The position numbers and the translations under genes were made by a program. From Aquisphaera insulae (GTDB lineage Bacteria; Planctomycetota; Planctomycetia; Isosphaerales; Isosphaeraceae): 64,000 nt of DNA. The notes beneath the pieces were generated by a model. That model had not been told where the DNA came from. It saw only the letters and a program-made list of their open reading frames with translations, and searched no databases. This document shows, one piece after another, positions 56,801 through 64,000 of this stretch; positions within the stretch are counted from its first letter, which is position 1, and each line of letters starts with the position of its first letter. Location of the stretch: positions 1-64,000 of the forward strand of contig NZ_JAALJH010000011.1 in assembly GCF_011064615.1 (NCBI RefSeq), given 5' to 3'.

Positions 56801-57786
56801 CCCTCCGGCAGGCCCGGCTGGAGGTCCCGGATCTTGGCCTTGATCCGGCGGGTGACGACCAGGGGATTCTCGCCGTGCGCCATCAGGACCACGCCGCCGG
56901 TGACCTCGTTGCCGTCCTTCTCGAGGATCCCGCGGCGGGGTCCCGGGCCGATGGCCACGGTCGCCACGTCGCCGACGCGGAGGATTGATCCGTCCGGATT
57001 CGCGGCCAGGACGGCGGCCTCCAGGTCGCGGGCCGCGCGGGCCGGGTCGAAGGCGTCGTCGTCGGCCCCGGCGCGGGAGCCGAGCCAGCCGAGGCTGCGG
57101 ACGATGTACTCCGCGTTCCCCTTCTGGACGATCGGCCCGCCGACGGTCGCGTTCGACTCGCCGACCGCGCGGACCACCTCAGACAGCGTGACGCCTCGCG
57201 TCCGCAGCCTGCGCGGGTCGACGTTCACCTGGTACTCGATGGGATAGCCGCCCACGCTCGCGACCTCGGCCACGCCCGGCACGGCGGCGAGCTGCGGCCG
57301 GACGAACCAGTCCTGCACGGCCCGCAGCCGGCCGAGGTCGAGGCCACCCCCCTCGATCGTGTACCAGTAGATCTGGCCGGTGGCGACGGCATCGGGCGGC
57401 GGGTGCGGTACCACGCCCTCCGGCAGGATGTGGCCGGCCTGCGACAGGCGCTCGAGCACGCGTCCTCGTGCGGCAGGGAAGTCGACGTCGTCTTCGAAGA
57501 TGACGTGGATCATCGAGAAGTGGAAATCGCTCGAGGACCGCACGGTCCGGACGCCCCGAATCCCCTGGAGATGGAGCGAGAGCGGATAGCCGACCTGGTC
57601 CTCCACCTCGCGCGGGCTGTGGCCCGGCCACTCGGTGAAGACGACGACCTGGTTCTCCGACAGGTCGGGGATCGCGTCCACCGGTGTCGTGTAAGCGGCG
57701 TACGCGCCCCAGAGCGCGAGCGCGAATCCGGCCGCGATCACGGCGAGTCGATGGCGAATCGAGAGTGCGATCAGACGTTCGATCAT
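53881..57786 (-). CDS. Heavy-metal efflux RND permease (CusA/CzcA-like)
   Basis: Inner-membrane pump of 1301 residues, longer than the usual 1020-1060. It keeps family hallmarks: VDAIPDLSENQVVVFTEWPG at the start, SLAGIAISVGVLVDSSIVMVEN in the membrane core, LEGLNAxV-like periplasmic repeats, NVWTMPIQNRVDMLATGVNT and IGVRVQG. The extra length lies mainly between the MVNFRPRAHW strand and the WTMPIQNR helix, about 200 residues with AEAYTRIVAEELVERAG. The pump expels metal cations such as Cu/Ag or Co/Zn/Cd by proton antiport with the adaptor encoded upstream. ATG 57786 lacks a strong ribosome-binding site. No outer-membrane factor gene is in the operon. Confidence 0.93.
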   Translation of the reverse strand: MIERLIALSIRHRLAVIAAGFALALWGAYAAYTTPVDAIPDLSENQVVVFTEWPGHSPREVEDQVGYPLSLHLQGIRGVRTVRSSSDFHFSMIHVIFEDDVDFPAARGRVLERLSQAGHILPEGVVPHPPPDAVATGQIYWYTIEGGGLDLGRLRAVQDWFVRPQLAAVPGVAEVASVGGYPIEYQVNVDPRRLRTRGVTLSEVVRAVGESNATVGGPIVQKGNAEYIVRSLGWLGSRAGADDDAFDPARAARDLEAAVLAANPDGSILRVGDVATVAIGPGPRRGILEKDGNEVTGGVVLMAHGENPLVVTRRIKAKIRDLQPGLPEGVRIVPFYDRTPLIRGAIGTVTGTIAEAIATATICVVLILLHVRASFVIALTLPLAALGSFAIMAALRALGIANIETNIMSLAGIAISVGVLVDSSIVMVENAMHRLHDEFGDRPVRGDVRAVILPACQMVGRPIFFSVAIMVLSFLPVFALGGIEGKMFRPLAFTKSFALVTVALLAVTLVPALCTYLLRGRMRAERESWIVRSVIDVYRPILSSLLDRPAPLVWLLGVTFVAGLAPLGSRTLFLVTLGLALVATAAAARTWPGRALAWAGLIVVALVADRAITPLGREFITPVDEGMVMNMPVTVARASVTEAADDLKASDMILCRFPEVDMVVGKAGRAESPTDPAPIEMLETMVNFRPRAHWPRRKLLPADAGRQTRAVLAALVARGLVATPVDPEALMRQATDAALPLCDATLREFAYQRNREFERSLPGVITDPDDPGYAPQQARWGDHVRQLDRDLVPRAAEAYTRIVAEELVERAGATDPAIAAGLRAIRALRERPITPATGAPAPVHGSGVPLNIEPIPALAAVQTELSRPFAAGLLLWRKERSDLIGFGAELDQAVPMPGWANVWTMPIQNRVDMLATGVNTAIGVRVQGRRLEDIVRASEEVAAVLRRLPGAADVIADPVRGKGYLEIRIDRDRAARAGVAVAALNQAVETALGGKVAAMTVEGRERHPVRVRYGRDWRGDEDAVRALLVPSLRKEADGRTALVPLVELAEVRVVEGPATIKSENGLLRNYVRLNVRDGNAADFVASAREIVEREVKLPEGTVLGWTGQFEHEARARATLRVIVPIVLAMIFLILYLTYHDLADAALMMLAIPGAIAGGVFFQWLFGFKFSVTVRVGYIACFGMATSTGIIMLVYLREAVARAGGLAALDTEGLRRAVLEGAVNRLRPKLLTEATIILGLAPMLWADGVGAEVIRPMAAPVLGGVLIADEVIDLLLPVAFYRVRLGRLRRLGRAEASADTNG

Positions 57787-57821
57787 GCGCCCGCATTTCG
57801 TCGAGGGGCCGGCCGCCGGTC

Positions 57822-59288
57822 TCAGCGGGGTTGCTTCCCTGGAAGATACTTCTCGGGAGACGCCCTCAACCGGGCCTCGCAGCCCTTGCAGCAGAGCGGG
57901 ACGGTCTGTCCGTCGATCGTGACCGAGACGGGTGGGCCCATCGAGCCGAGCGGCTTCCCCGAGACGGGGCAGACGCCCGGATCGGCGGCCTTCCGCGACT
58001 CGCCCGCTTTGCCTGCCGGGTCGTCGCGGGCGCCCCGGCTGGCGCCGAAGTAGCCTGCGGCGAGGCCGGGATTCAATCGGGTCTCGGCATCCAGCAGGAA
58101 GGCGCCCCGAGTCGCCACGCGTTGGCCCGGCTCGAGGCCGCTCGCCACCGGGTAGACGTCGCCGCAGCGCGGGCCGGCCACGATCTCGACGCTGTCGAAC
58201 ATGCCGGGCATCCCCTCGACGAACACGACCGCGCGATTGCCCGTATCGACCACGGCCGACTCGGGCACGGTGAGCACCTCGCCCCGCGGCCGGTAGGTGA
58301 TGATCCGGGGGATCAGCGTCATGCCGCCGCAGGCCTCGCACGAGGCCCCGGACTTCTCGGCAGTGATGTTCGGATGCATCGGACACCACCAGCGGACGCG
58401 CTGATTGGCGAGCAGTGGCCGGCGCTGCAGCTCGTCGTTGCGATCGACGGGGCAACGTCCCCGATCGCTCGCCAGAACCTCAGCGTGCCGGGGGCAGGCG
58501 TAGACCGCCAGCAACTCCCCCTTGACGAGAGGCGGCAGGTCGGACGGCAGCGATCGGAACGGCTCGAGCTCGGCGACGGGCCGGCGCACCGTGGCGACGA
58601 CTCGCGTGCCGGACGCAGGCATGCGGCCGGGCTCGTCCAGCCGGATCTCGGCGTTGGTGCGCGACTCGCGCGGGTCGACCGCCACCGCGATCACCTTGCC
58701 CTTCGCGGCCGGCTGCCGCGCACCGTCGTCGACCGTCACCTCCGCGGCCTGGCCGGCGACGACGAACGGCCGGTCGGATTCGAGCACGCGGCACCGGACC
58801 AGACCCTCGTCCCGGACGATTCCGCTCAGCGCGACTTCACGCGCCACCGGCCGGTACTCGACGAGGGCCGTCTGGATGCCGGCGAGCTGGATGCGGTAGG
58901 GGGAGAGCTGCATCCTCGCGAGGACGCCGGAGGGGAGGGGGGCCGCGTCGCCGACCTTGCGACGCACCAGCGCCATGTTGCAGATGTCGCACTTGCCTGG
59001 CCACGTCGAGACGACGGCCGGATCCATCGGGCAGAAATACTCCGAGTTCGGCGGCGCCGATCGGCTTGCGTCCCCGCCCCCGACGAGCCCGCTCATCCAG
59101 CGGTCGACGTAGTTGCGCAGGGTGTCCCACCGCCCGACCACGGCGAACGCGGCGGCCAGGATCAGGATGAAGCGAAGGCGTACCTGAAGCGTACGGACCG
59201 CCAGCAGGATCACCCTCGTGAATCGCTTCAGCCGCGAGGGCGATTCCATCATGGGGCTTTCGGTGATCGTTGCGGGGTCGTGGGTCAT
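57822..59288 (-). CDS. RND efflux adaptor with three heavy-metal-binding domains and a C-terminal YHS-like motif
   Basis: Periplasmic adaptor of 488 residues. After a membrane anchor (LRFILILAAAFAVVG) comes a metal-binding domain (YFCPMDPAVVSTWPGKCDIC). A lipoyl/barrel region follows (LSPYRIQLAGIQTALVEYRP). Two more metal domains are inserted (YACPRHAEVLASDRGRCPVD and WWCPMHPNITAEKSGASCEAC), then the membrane-proximal part (GEVLTVPESAVVDTGNRAVV). The C terminus has a YHS-like cysteine cluster (CPVSGKPLG, LCCKGCEARL). CusB-type proteins usually have at most one such domain. It hands metal to the CusA-like pump. It overlaps the previous gene as ATGA. Confidence 0.9.
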   Translation of the reverse strand: MTHDPATITESPMMESPSRLKRFTRVILLAVRTLQVRLRFILILAAAFAVVGRWDTLRNYVDRWMSGLVGGGDASRSAPPNSEYFCPMDPAVVSTWPGKCDICNMALVRRKVGDAAPLPSGVLARMQLSPYRIQLAGIQTALVEYRPVAREVALSGIVRDEGLVRCRVLESDRPFVVAGQAAEVTVDDGARQPAAKGKVIAVAVDPRESRTNAEIRLDEPGRMPASGTRVVATVRRPVAELEPFRSLPSDLPPLVKGELLAVYACPRHAEVLASDRGRCPVDRNDELQRRPLLANQRVRWWCPMHPNITAEKSGASCEACGGMTLIPRIITYRPRGEVLTVPESAVVDTGNRAVVFVEGMPGMFDSVEIVAGPRCGDVYPVASGLEPGQRVATRGAFLLDAETRLNPGLAAGYFGASRGARDDPAGKAGESRKAADPGVCPVSGKPLGSMGPPVSVTIDGQTVPLCCKGCEARLRASPEKYLPGKQPR

Positions 59289-59854
59289 GGCTTCCCGGCG
59301 GCCTCGCCGGCGCGGTCCGCCGGCTTCATCCGCTCGTCGTGCTTCCAGATGTTGTCGTAGTCCTCACGGCGAAAGATCCACATCGGGTCGACGCCGACGG
59401 CGAGGAACCGGAGGATTTCCGGCTCGTCCGTGCCCTGATACGTCACGCGCACGGCGAACGCGCGGGCGTTGTCCGCGGGCACCTCGCCGAGGATCTCGTA
59501 TCGGGCGAGCTTCTGGTCCGCCCGGCGCGTCTGGTCGACGACGTGGACCTCCGGCTTCGAGCTACCGGACTCCCTCGCCGAAAGCCCGTTGAGCCAACCG
59601 TCCATCACGCGGACGAGGTTCGCCCGCGCGGCTTCGGCCGAAGGGACGTAGCGCTCGTAGGGGTTCTTCGGCTCCCGATGGCAACCGGCGAGAAGGGCTA
59701 CGAGGGCGACGCCGAGCAGGACGGCGCGAAGGCGTCCGCGAACGCGCGGGCCCCCGTCGACTACAAGCTCTCGCGGACGAGGCGGGCACGAAGCCCGCCC
59801 CGCGAGATCCAGGCCGTAAGCCTCAACGCCCGCGGGCCGGAGAACGCTTGACAT
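59285..59854 (-). CDS. Lipoprotein paralogue B, linked to metal efflux
   Basis: Protein of 189 residues with a lipobox (LVALLAGC). The mature domain resembles that of the neighbour at 59823: YVPSAEAARANL, YEILGEVP, and AVGVDPMWIFRREDYDNIW. I know no function for this family, which occurs in planctomycetes. The start at 59854 has GAGGG about nine bases upstream but leaves an unusually long 40-residue leader before the hydrophobic stretch; no better start was found. It overlaps paralogue A by 32 bases and the adaptor gene by four. Confidence 0.72.
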   Translation of the reverse strand: MSSVLRPAGVEAYGLDLAGRASCPPRPRELVVDGGPRVRGRLRAVLLGVALVALLAGCHREPKNPYERYVPSAEAARANLVRVMDGWLNGLSARESGSSKPEVHVVDQTRRADQKLARYEILGEVPADNARAFAVRVTYQGTDEPEILRFLAVGVDPMWIFRREDYDNIWKHDERMKPADRAGEAAGKP

Positions 59855-60284
59855 TGGCTTTTGCCCTCGGCTCCTCGCCCATGCCCCCCTGCTTCACGTA
59901 GTCCTCGTCGCGGAAGATCCACATGGGCGAGCGTCCCACCGCGACGTACTCGAGCCGCTTCTCGGCCGGCGGCTTCTTCATCTTGAGGACGACACCGTAT
60001 CGTTTTTCGGTCTCGGACGGAGAGGGGGCTTCCTCGAGAATCTGGTAGCTTTCGAGCTCCAGGCCGGACTCCCACTGGGAATCGACGAAATTGATGGGGC
60101 GTTCGCCCTTCATGAGCTGCGCCGGCTTACCTCCTTTTTGCCAGGCGGCGAGGGCGGCGTCGAGGTCGTCTCGCGCCGTGGCGGCGTTCGGAATATAGGC
60201 GCTCGTCGAGCTGCCGCAGCCGGGCGACAGGAGGAGCGAGAGGGCGGCCGCGACGGCCGCCCCGAGTTCGCGTCGAGAGATCAT
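59823..60284 (-). CDS. Lipoprotein paralogue A, linked to metal efflux
   Basis: Protein of 153 residues. A leader with RR (MISRRELGAAVAAALSLLLS) ends at a lipobox-like SPGC. The mature part shares with paralogue B the order YIPNAATARDDL, a central Trp, INFVD, YQILEEAP and AVGRSPMWIFRDEDY. Both are short enough to be single-domain periplasmic lipoproteins. AGGGAG lies eight bases before ATG 60284; the upstream ATG at 60311 is less likely. Position between a DUF1559 gene and the RND genes suggests a role in sensing or binding metal, but this is only context. Confidence 0.75.
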   Translation of the reverse strand: MISRRELGAAVAAALSLLLSPGCGSSTSAYIPNAATARDDLDAALAAWQKGGKPAQLMKGERPINFVDSQWESGLELESYQILEEAPSPSETEKRYGVVLKMKKPPAEKRLEYVAVGRSPMWIFRDEDYVKQGGMGEEPRAKANVKRSPARGR

Positions 60285-60300
60285 GAGGCCGCTCCCTTGA

Positions 60301-61341
60301 TCAATACGCATCGGCGGAGATGACCTCGCCGCCGTTGCGCGTCCCGAGGGCCCTCCAGGTGTCCAGGCTCACCGAGTTCTTGACGAACTTGACCGAGCCG
60401 TCGCCGAGGAGCATGTTCACGCCGCCGGGATGGCGGCTCGACGGCGGTACCTGCATCGACATGTTCTGCATGCCGCTGTTGGGGAACCCCGCGCACGAAT
60501 TCGTGTTCGGAGTCGAGACGTGGTTGTACGTGGTGCAGCACATGTCCGCCAGCGACCAGGAGATCCCCTGGACGCTGGTGAGCGGTGGCGAGCCCTTGGG
60601 CAACGCCGTGCAGACCTGGTAGGTATCCAGCATCGTCGGCTGGTTCGGCGAGATCAGCAGGTCCGTCTGGAAGTTCGGCGTCCCCTGGCCGCGGATCTTC
60701 TCGGCGCAGAAGGCCGTGTTGCTCGTACCGTCGGTCACGGCGGCGAGGCCCACCTTGCTGCCGTAGTAGAAAATCCCCTTCGGAACGGGGCTGTCGGTGC
60801 AGACCGAGCACGGGTTCGAGTCGCCGAGGTCGCACACGTAGGTCCCGATGTTGCCCAGGTAATTGATGCCGCCGTTCCAGCCGGCCACCGGCGGCTCGTC
60901 CGAAGGGCACAGGAACGCGTTGATCTGGATCTGGCAGCCCGTCAGGTTCTCACCGTTCGGTCCGGAATAGGCCGGCATGAAGGTCGAGACCACTCCATTC
61001 ATGGCCGGCGTGGCCGGCGGCAAGGCGAAGTTGAGCGCGTTGAAGACGTTGCCTTGCTCAAGGAACTGCAAAAGTGAGGACTGAGGCGACCAGCGGGCAT
61101 ACGTCGCCGCGCCCGGAACGTTGAAATAGGCGGGCACCTTCCCCGAAGGAAGGACCTGGTAGCTGCTGAGGTAGTTGTGGCAGGCGAGCCCGATCTGCTT
61201 CATGTTGTTGATGCACTGGGCCCTGCGGGCCGCCTCGCGGGCCGACTGGACGGCCGGGAGTAAGAGGGCGATCAGGACCGCGATGATGGCGATCACCACG
61301 AGCAGCTCGATCAGGGTAAATCCTGAACGTCGCGCGTTCAT
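60301..61341 (-). CDS. DUF1559 protein with prepilin-type leader
   Basis: Protein of 346 residues. The leader [20 protein letters not shown] and [20 protein letters not shown] define the family, and FLCPSDEPP, VTDGTSNTAFCAEK and RHPGGVNMLLGDGSVKFVKN complete it. It is rich in Cys (CDLGDSNPCSVCTDS, MCCTTYNH), unlike the copy at 40973, which may relate to metal or disulfide bonding. AGGAG lies nine bases before ATG 61341. It opens an operon with two lipoproteins and the metal pump, 16 bases ahead of the first lipoprotein. Confidence 0.93.
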   Translation of the reverse strand: MNARRSGFTLIELLVVIAIIAVLIALLLPAVQSAREAARRAQCINNMKQIGLACHNYLSSYQVLPSGKVPAYFNVPGAATYARWSPQSSLLQFLEQGNVFNALNFALPPATPAMNGVVSTFMPAYSGPNGENLTGCQIQINAFLCPSDEPPVAGWNGGINYLGNIGTYVCDLGDSNPCSVCTDSPVPKGIFYYGSKVGLAAVTDGTSNTAFCAEKIRGQGTPNFQTDLLISPNQPTMLDTYQVCTALPKGSPPLTSVQGISWSLADMCCTTYNHVSTPNTNSCAGFPNSGMQNMSMQVPPSSRHPGGVNMLLGDGSVKFVKNSVSLDTWRALGTRNGGEVISADAY

Positions 61342-61591
61342 TTGAGTTCGGTCTCCTGGCTAGGAAGAAGCGGAAGATGTCAAGGAATGGACGGAGCATG
61401 GCGGCCAGCCGAAACCGGCGCCGGCGCATGCCGGAATCACGGACCTGGGGCGCAAGCGGGGGGGACGAATTCGCGGGCATCAACCCGGTCGACCGCCGGG
61501 ATCCGCGCAAGGATGTCAGGACGCCGCATCTACCGCGGCGCGGGACGACACGGCATGGAAAGGCGCGCCGGGGCGCATTGGGGAGGCGGGA

Positions 61592-62014
61592 TCAGCGAGG
61601 CGGGCGCTCGATCGAAGGTCCTTCCCGCACGCCGCGGACGATTTCCTCCGCGGACGCGAGAAGCTGCCCGGGTCCGTTCGCGGCGGGCAGGGCGGGCCGC
61701 CGAGGAACCACGGCGTCTCCCGGACGGGACGGCACGATCGGCGCGGACATCGGCACGGGAACGGCGGGCTTGCCCGAACAGAAGGCCCCCGAACAGGGCT
61801 TCGGGCGAGCGGGGACCTGGCTGGGCAAGTCAACCACGCCCGCGAGGTCGAAGAGGTCCGCTCGGAGCGAGATCGGCCCCGGATCGGCATTCGCGACCAC
61901 GTAATGAGAGCAGCCGGCCCTGGCGTGCGAGGTCCAGGCGCAGAGCACCAGCGCCAGGGCCATGGATGGACCCGCGGGACTACGGTAACCGCGCCGGGCG
62001 GGCCGCACGCTCAT
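61592..62014 (-). CDS. Secreted protein with GCSHYV and CSGxxCSGxPA motifs
   Basis: Predicted exported protein of 140 residues. The leader (PSMALALVLCAWTSHARA) is followed by GCSHYVVANADPG and then PCSGAFCSGKPAVPVP, a Cys pair in a Pro/Ser-rich, low-complexity tail. I recall similar Cys-motif proteins as hypothetical in planctomycetes; no function is known. ATG 62014 has GAGG about ten bases upstream; the in-frame extension to 62185 lacks a leader and is not preferred. It is divergent from the last gene in the window and lies upstream of the metal-efflux operon on the same strand. Confidence 0.6.
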   Translation of the reverse strand: MSVRPARRGYRSPAGPSMALALVLCAWTSHARAGCSHYVVANADPGPISLRADLFDLAGVVDLPSQVPARPKPCSGAFCSGKPAVPVPMSAPIVPSRPGDAVVPRRPALPAANGPGQLLASAEEIVRGVREGPSIERPPR

Positions 62015-62320
62015 CCCGTTGGTGCCTCGCGACGGATTGGGAGACCAGGAAAGGAAGGCTGTTGCGAGACCTCGCTCCAGCTTCAACCAAAGAACTGTAT
62101 CCGCATGCCGTCCTCCGTGCAAGGGATGAAAACCGGGCGGATCGTCCTCATCCCCGTCCTCCCGAGGGCCGATGAGTCTCCGCAATCGGCGGATCAGGGC
62201 GCGGTGCGGGCCTTCGAGTCTCCGACATGGTGGACACGCGAGGAGGCCGTCTGTACGATTTGGTTTAACGTTTTTTCAACATTCCGCCACCGCGGAGGCC
62301 GGCCCGAGGGAGGCCCTGAG
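62015..62320. other. Divergent intergenic region with AT-rich tract
   Basis: 306 bases between the secreted Cys protein and the DUF1549 gene. Nothing here looks coding. An AT-rich tract at about 62255-62285 (TTTGGTTTAACG then TTTTTTCAAC) stands out and probably holds the promoter of the downstream gene. GAGGGAGG about seven bases before 62321 is a strong ribosome-binding site. Confidence 0.45.
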
Positions 62321-64000
62321 ATGTCCGGATGGCTCGCCCTCGCCGGCATGATCGTCGCCGCGGCCCCGCCGGCCGGGACGGATGAGACGTTCGAGCGTTC
62401 GGTCCGGCCCCTCCTGGTCGAGCGCTGCATCCGTTGCCACGGGGCCGAGAAGGCCTCCGGAGGGCTGCGGCTGGACTCACGCGCGGCGATCCTCAGGGGG
62501 GGCGACAGCGGGCCGGCCGCCGTCGAGGGGAAGCCCGAGGAGAGCCTGATCGTTCGGGCGGTCGAGCAGAAGGACGAGCTCCGAATGCCGCCGAAGGGGG
62601 CCCTCGCGGCCGCCGAGGTCGCGACGATCCGGGGGTGGATCGCCCGGGGCCTGGACTGGCCCAGCACCGGCGGCGAGGCGATGGCCAGGGCCGCAGAGCC
62701 CGCGACCTCCGGCGCGACGGCGGCCCGTGATTGGTGGTCGTTCCGGCCCGTCCAGGATCCGCCGCCGCCGGCCGTTAGGGACGCAGCCTGGCCGCGGTCC
62801 GAGATCGATCGCTTCCTGCTGGCGAAGCTCGAGAGCCGCGACCTGAGGCCGGCGCCCGCGACGGACCGGCGTACCCTGATCCGGAGGGCGACGTACGACC
62901 TCACGGGGTTGCCGCCGACCCCCGAGGAGGTGGACGCGTTCGTCCGCGACGACGCGCCCGACGCCTTCGCGCGGCTCGTCGATCGGCTGCTCGCATCGCC
63001 CGCCTACGGCGAGCGCTGGGGCCGGCACTGGCTCGACCTGGTCCGCTACGCCGACACCGCGGGCGAGAACTCGGATCACCCGACGCCCCACGCATGGCGG
63101 TATCGCAACTGGGTCATCGACGCCTTCAACCGCGACCTGCCCTACGACGAGTTCGTCCGCCTGCAGGTGGCCGGCGACCTGGTTGCCGCCGAGGGCCCGG
63201 CCGAACGGCATGCCGAGGGGGTCGTGGCCACCGGGTTCCTGGCGATCGCCCGCCGCTTCGGCCACGACATCGACCAGGACGTGCACCTGACGCACGAGGA
63301 CGTGATCGACACGATGGGGAAGACCTTCCTCGGCCTGACGATCGCCTGCGCCCGCTGTCACGATCACAAGTATGATCCGATCGGTACGCGCGACTACTAC
63401 GCCCTCTCCGGCATCCTCCAGAGCACCCGGTTCAGCTTCCCCGGCTGCGAGCCGAAGCAGCAGCCGCGGGACCTCGTGCCGATGCAGTCGGCCTCGGATT
63501 GGGACCGGACGATCCGGCCGCATCGCGAGGCGCTCGCCGCGGTCGAGGCGGACATGAAGCGCGTCGCCGATCGGGTCGCGGCCGCGTCCCGGGCGCTCTT
63601 CCCGCCCGGCGTGAGCGAGGCTGACCTCGTGGCCCGGGGCTCGATCCCGGATGGAGGAAGCCAGGCGTTCGGGGACTCGTCGGCCATCAAGATCGATCCG
63701 GTCGAGGTGGAGCCCGGGACGGTCCTCCGCCTGGTCGTCGCGCCAATCGGGAACCACGGGGCCGACTCGACGCGGGTCGAGCTCGAGGTCGCGCAGGCGG
63801 ACGGCCCCGGACGATGGAGCCTCGCCGCGGACGTGCTCGACGACCTGCTCGCCGGCAACCCGCATGCGGACCGTCTCGGGCACGCGGGGGTCTGGTGGTT
63901 CCTCGACGGCCGGCCCGGTCGCGGGCCGCTGCCGGAGCCCGTCCGCGACCTCGACGGCAAGCTCGGCCTCAACGTCTGGCGGGACGGAGAGACGCCGTCG
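62321..64000 (+). CDS. PSCyt1-DUF1549 planctomycete cytochrome protein (runs off the right edge)
   Basis: Incomplete at its 3' end; 560 residues are visible. A very short leader (MSGWLALAGMIVAAAPPAG) precedes the PSCyt1 domain with haem site C-I-R-C-H (36-40) and MPPKGAL. DUF1549 follows (EIDRFLLAKLESRDLRPAPA, LTGLPPTPEEVDAF, YGERWGRHWLDLVRYADTAG) and the second CxxCH in CARCHDHKYDPIG near residue 345. The visible end is a beta-rich segment (VEPGTVLRLVVAPIGNHGAD) that often lies between DUF1549 and DUF1553 in longer members. It is a paralogue of 22820. A DUF1501 partner may lie beyond the edge. Confidence 0.9.
   Translation, partial: MSGWLALAGMIVAAAPPAGTDETFERSVRPLLVERCIRCHGAEKASGGLRLDSRAAILRGGDSGPAAVEGKPEESLIVRAVEQKDELRMPPKGALAAAEVATIRGWIARGLDWPSTGGEAMARAAEPATSGATAARDWWSFRPVQDPPPPAVRDAAWPRSEIDRFLLAKLESRDLRPAPATDRRTLIRRATYDLTGLPPTPEEVDAFVRDDAPDAFARLVDRLLASPAYGERWGRHWLDLVRYADTAGENSDHPTPHAWRYRNWVIDAFNRDLPYDEFVRLQVAGDLVAAEGPAERHAEGVVATGFLAIARRFGHDIDQDVHLTHEDVIDTMGKTFLGLTIACARCHDHKYDPIGTRDYYALSGILQSTRFSFPGCEPKQQPRDLVPMQSASDWDRTIRPHREALAAVEADMKRVADRVAAASRALFPPGVSEADLVARGSIPDGGSQAFGDSSAIKIDPVEVEPGTVLRLVVAPIGNHGADSTRVELEVAQADGPGRWSLAADVLDDLLAGNPHADRLGHAGVWWFLDGRPGRGPLPEPVRDLDGKLGLNVWRDGETPS

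Noticed and set aside
57787..58455. N-terminal extension of the RND pump frame by 223 codons
   Set aside because: It lies over the C-terminal half of the adaptor gene in another frame; the pump starts naturally at MIERLIALSIRHR.
61342..62175. Plus-strand open frame rich in Arg/Gly upstream of the metal-efflux operon
   Set aside because: No motifs; the minus-strand frame at 61592-62014 has a plausible leader and Cys motifs instead.
62477..63883. Minus-strand open frame at the right edge
   Set aside because: The plus strand encodes a clear PSCyt1-DUF1549 protein with haem motifs over the same bases.

Overview
The window is high-GC DNA that looks like a chromosome segment of a planctomycete, most likely of the Isosphaeraceae type. 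The evidence is the gene content: DUF1559 proteins with prepilin-like N termini (40973, 60301), planctomycete cytochrome proteins of the PSCyt1/DUF1549/DUF1553 type (22820, 62321) with a partner DUF1501 protein (25251), ECF sigma factors beside large Ser/Thr kinases with TPR tails (36943/39878 and 43494/46440), and many secreted or Tat-exported hydrolases. I saw no rRNA, tRNA, CRISPR array, insertion sequence or phage gene. The lineage is inferred from family content, not from a marker gene.

Layout. 310-1844: a secreted esterase facing a Tat-exported ABM-fold protein. 2072-8643: a tight signalling operon (CHASE3/GAF hybrid kinase with three receivers, CheR-type methyltransferase, receiver-less CheB, second hybrid kinase) with no chemoreceptor, CheA or CheW. 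8739-10097: a membrane-anchored hydrolase with a zinc ribbon. 10329-14745: an HpcH-type aldolase fused to two cupins, followed by a 2-hydroxyacid dehydrogenase, an SDR and a sugar-isomerase-like TIM barrel. It meets, tail to tail, a 1068-residue cytochrome c / sorbosone-dehydrogenase / CehA-type fusion (14735-17941). 19100-30448: an eight-gene catabolic run (enolase-superfamily dehydratase, DapA-like lyase, esterase, GntR regulator, PSCyt1 protein, DUF1501 protein, dimethylformamidase-like protein, MFS transporter) preceded by a 27-bp palindrome. Together 10329-30448 reads as an acid-sugar or carbohydrate-derivative degradation island of unknown substrate.

30519-36197: an Uma2 protein, a HigBA-like toxin-antitoxin operon with a third overlapping gene and a long inverted-repeat operator, then a divergent UvrA-family ATPase coupled to an unrecognised protein. 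36943-43375: kinase, sigma factor, lipoprotein, DUF1559 protein and secreted thioredoxin. 43494-47075: a second sigma/kinase pair. 47194-53783: isochorismatase-like hydrolase, membrane ABM protein, amidohydrolase, alginate-export-type porin, an isolated M17 N-terminal domain and an Old Yellow Enzyme. 53881-61341 (minus strand): a heavy-metal RND efflux operon that begins with a DUF1559 gene and carries two tandem paralogous lipoproteins. The window ends in a DUF1549/PSCyt1 gene that runs off the right edge.

The most unusual items are the operator and third gene of the toxin-antitoxin operon, the mixed catabolic island with several gene fusions, the paired lipoproteins sharing a PMWIFR-x-EDY motif, and the UvrA-like protein lacking one zinc-finger half.
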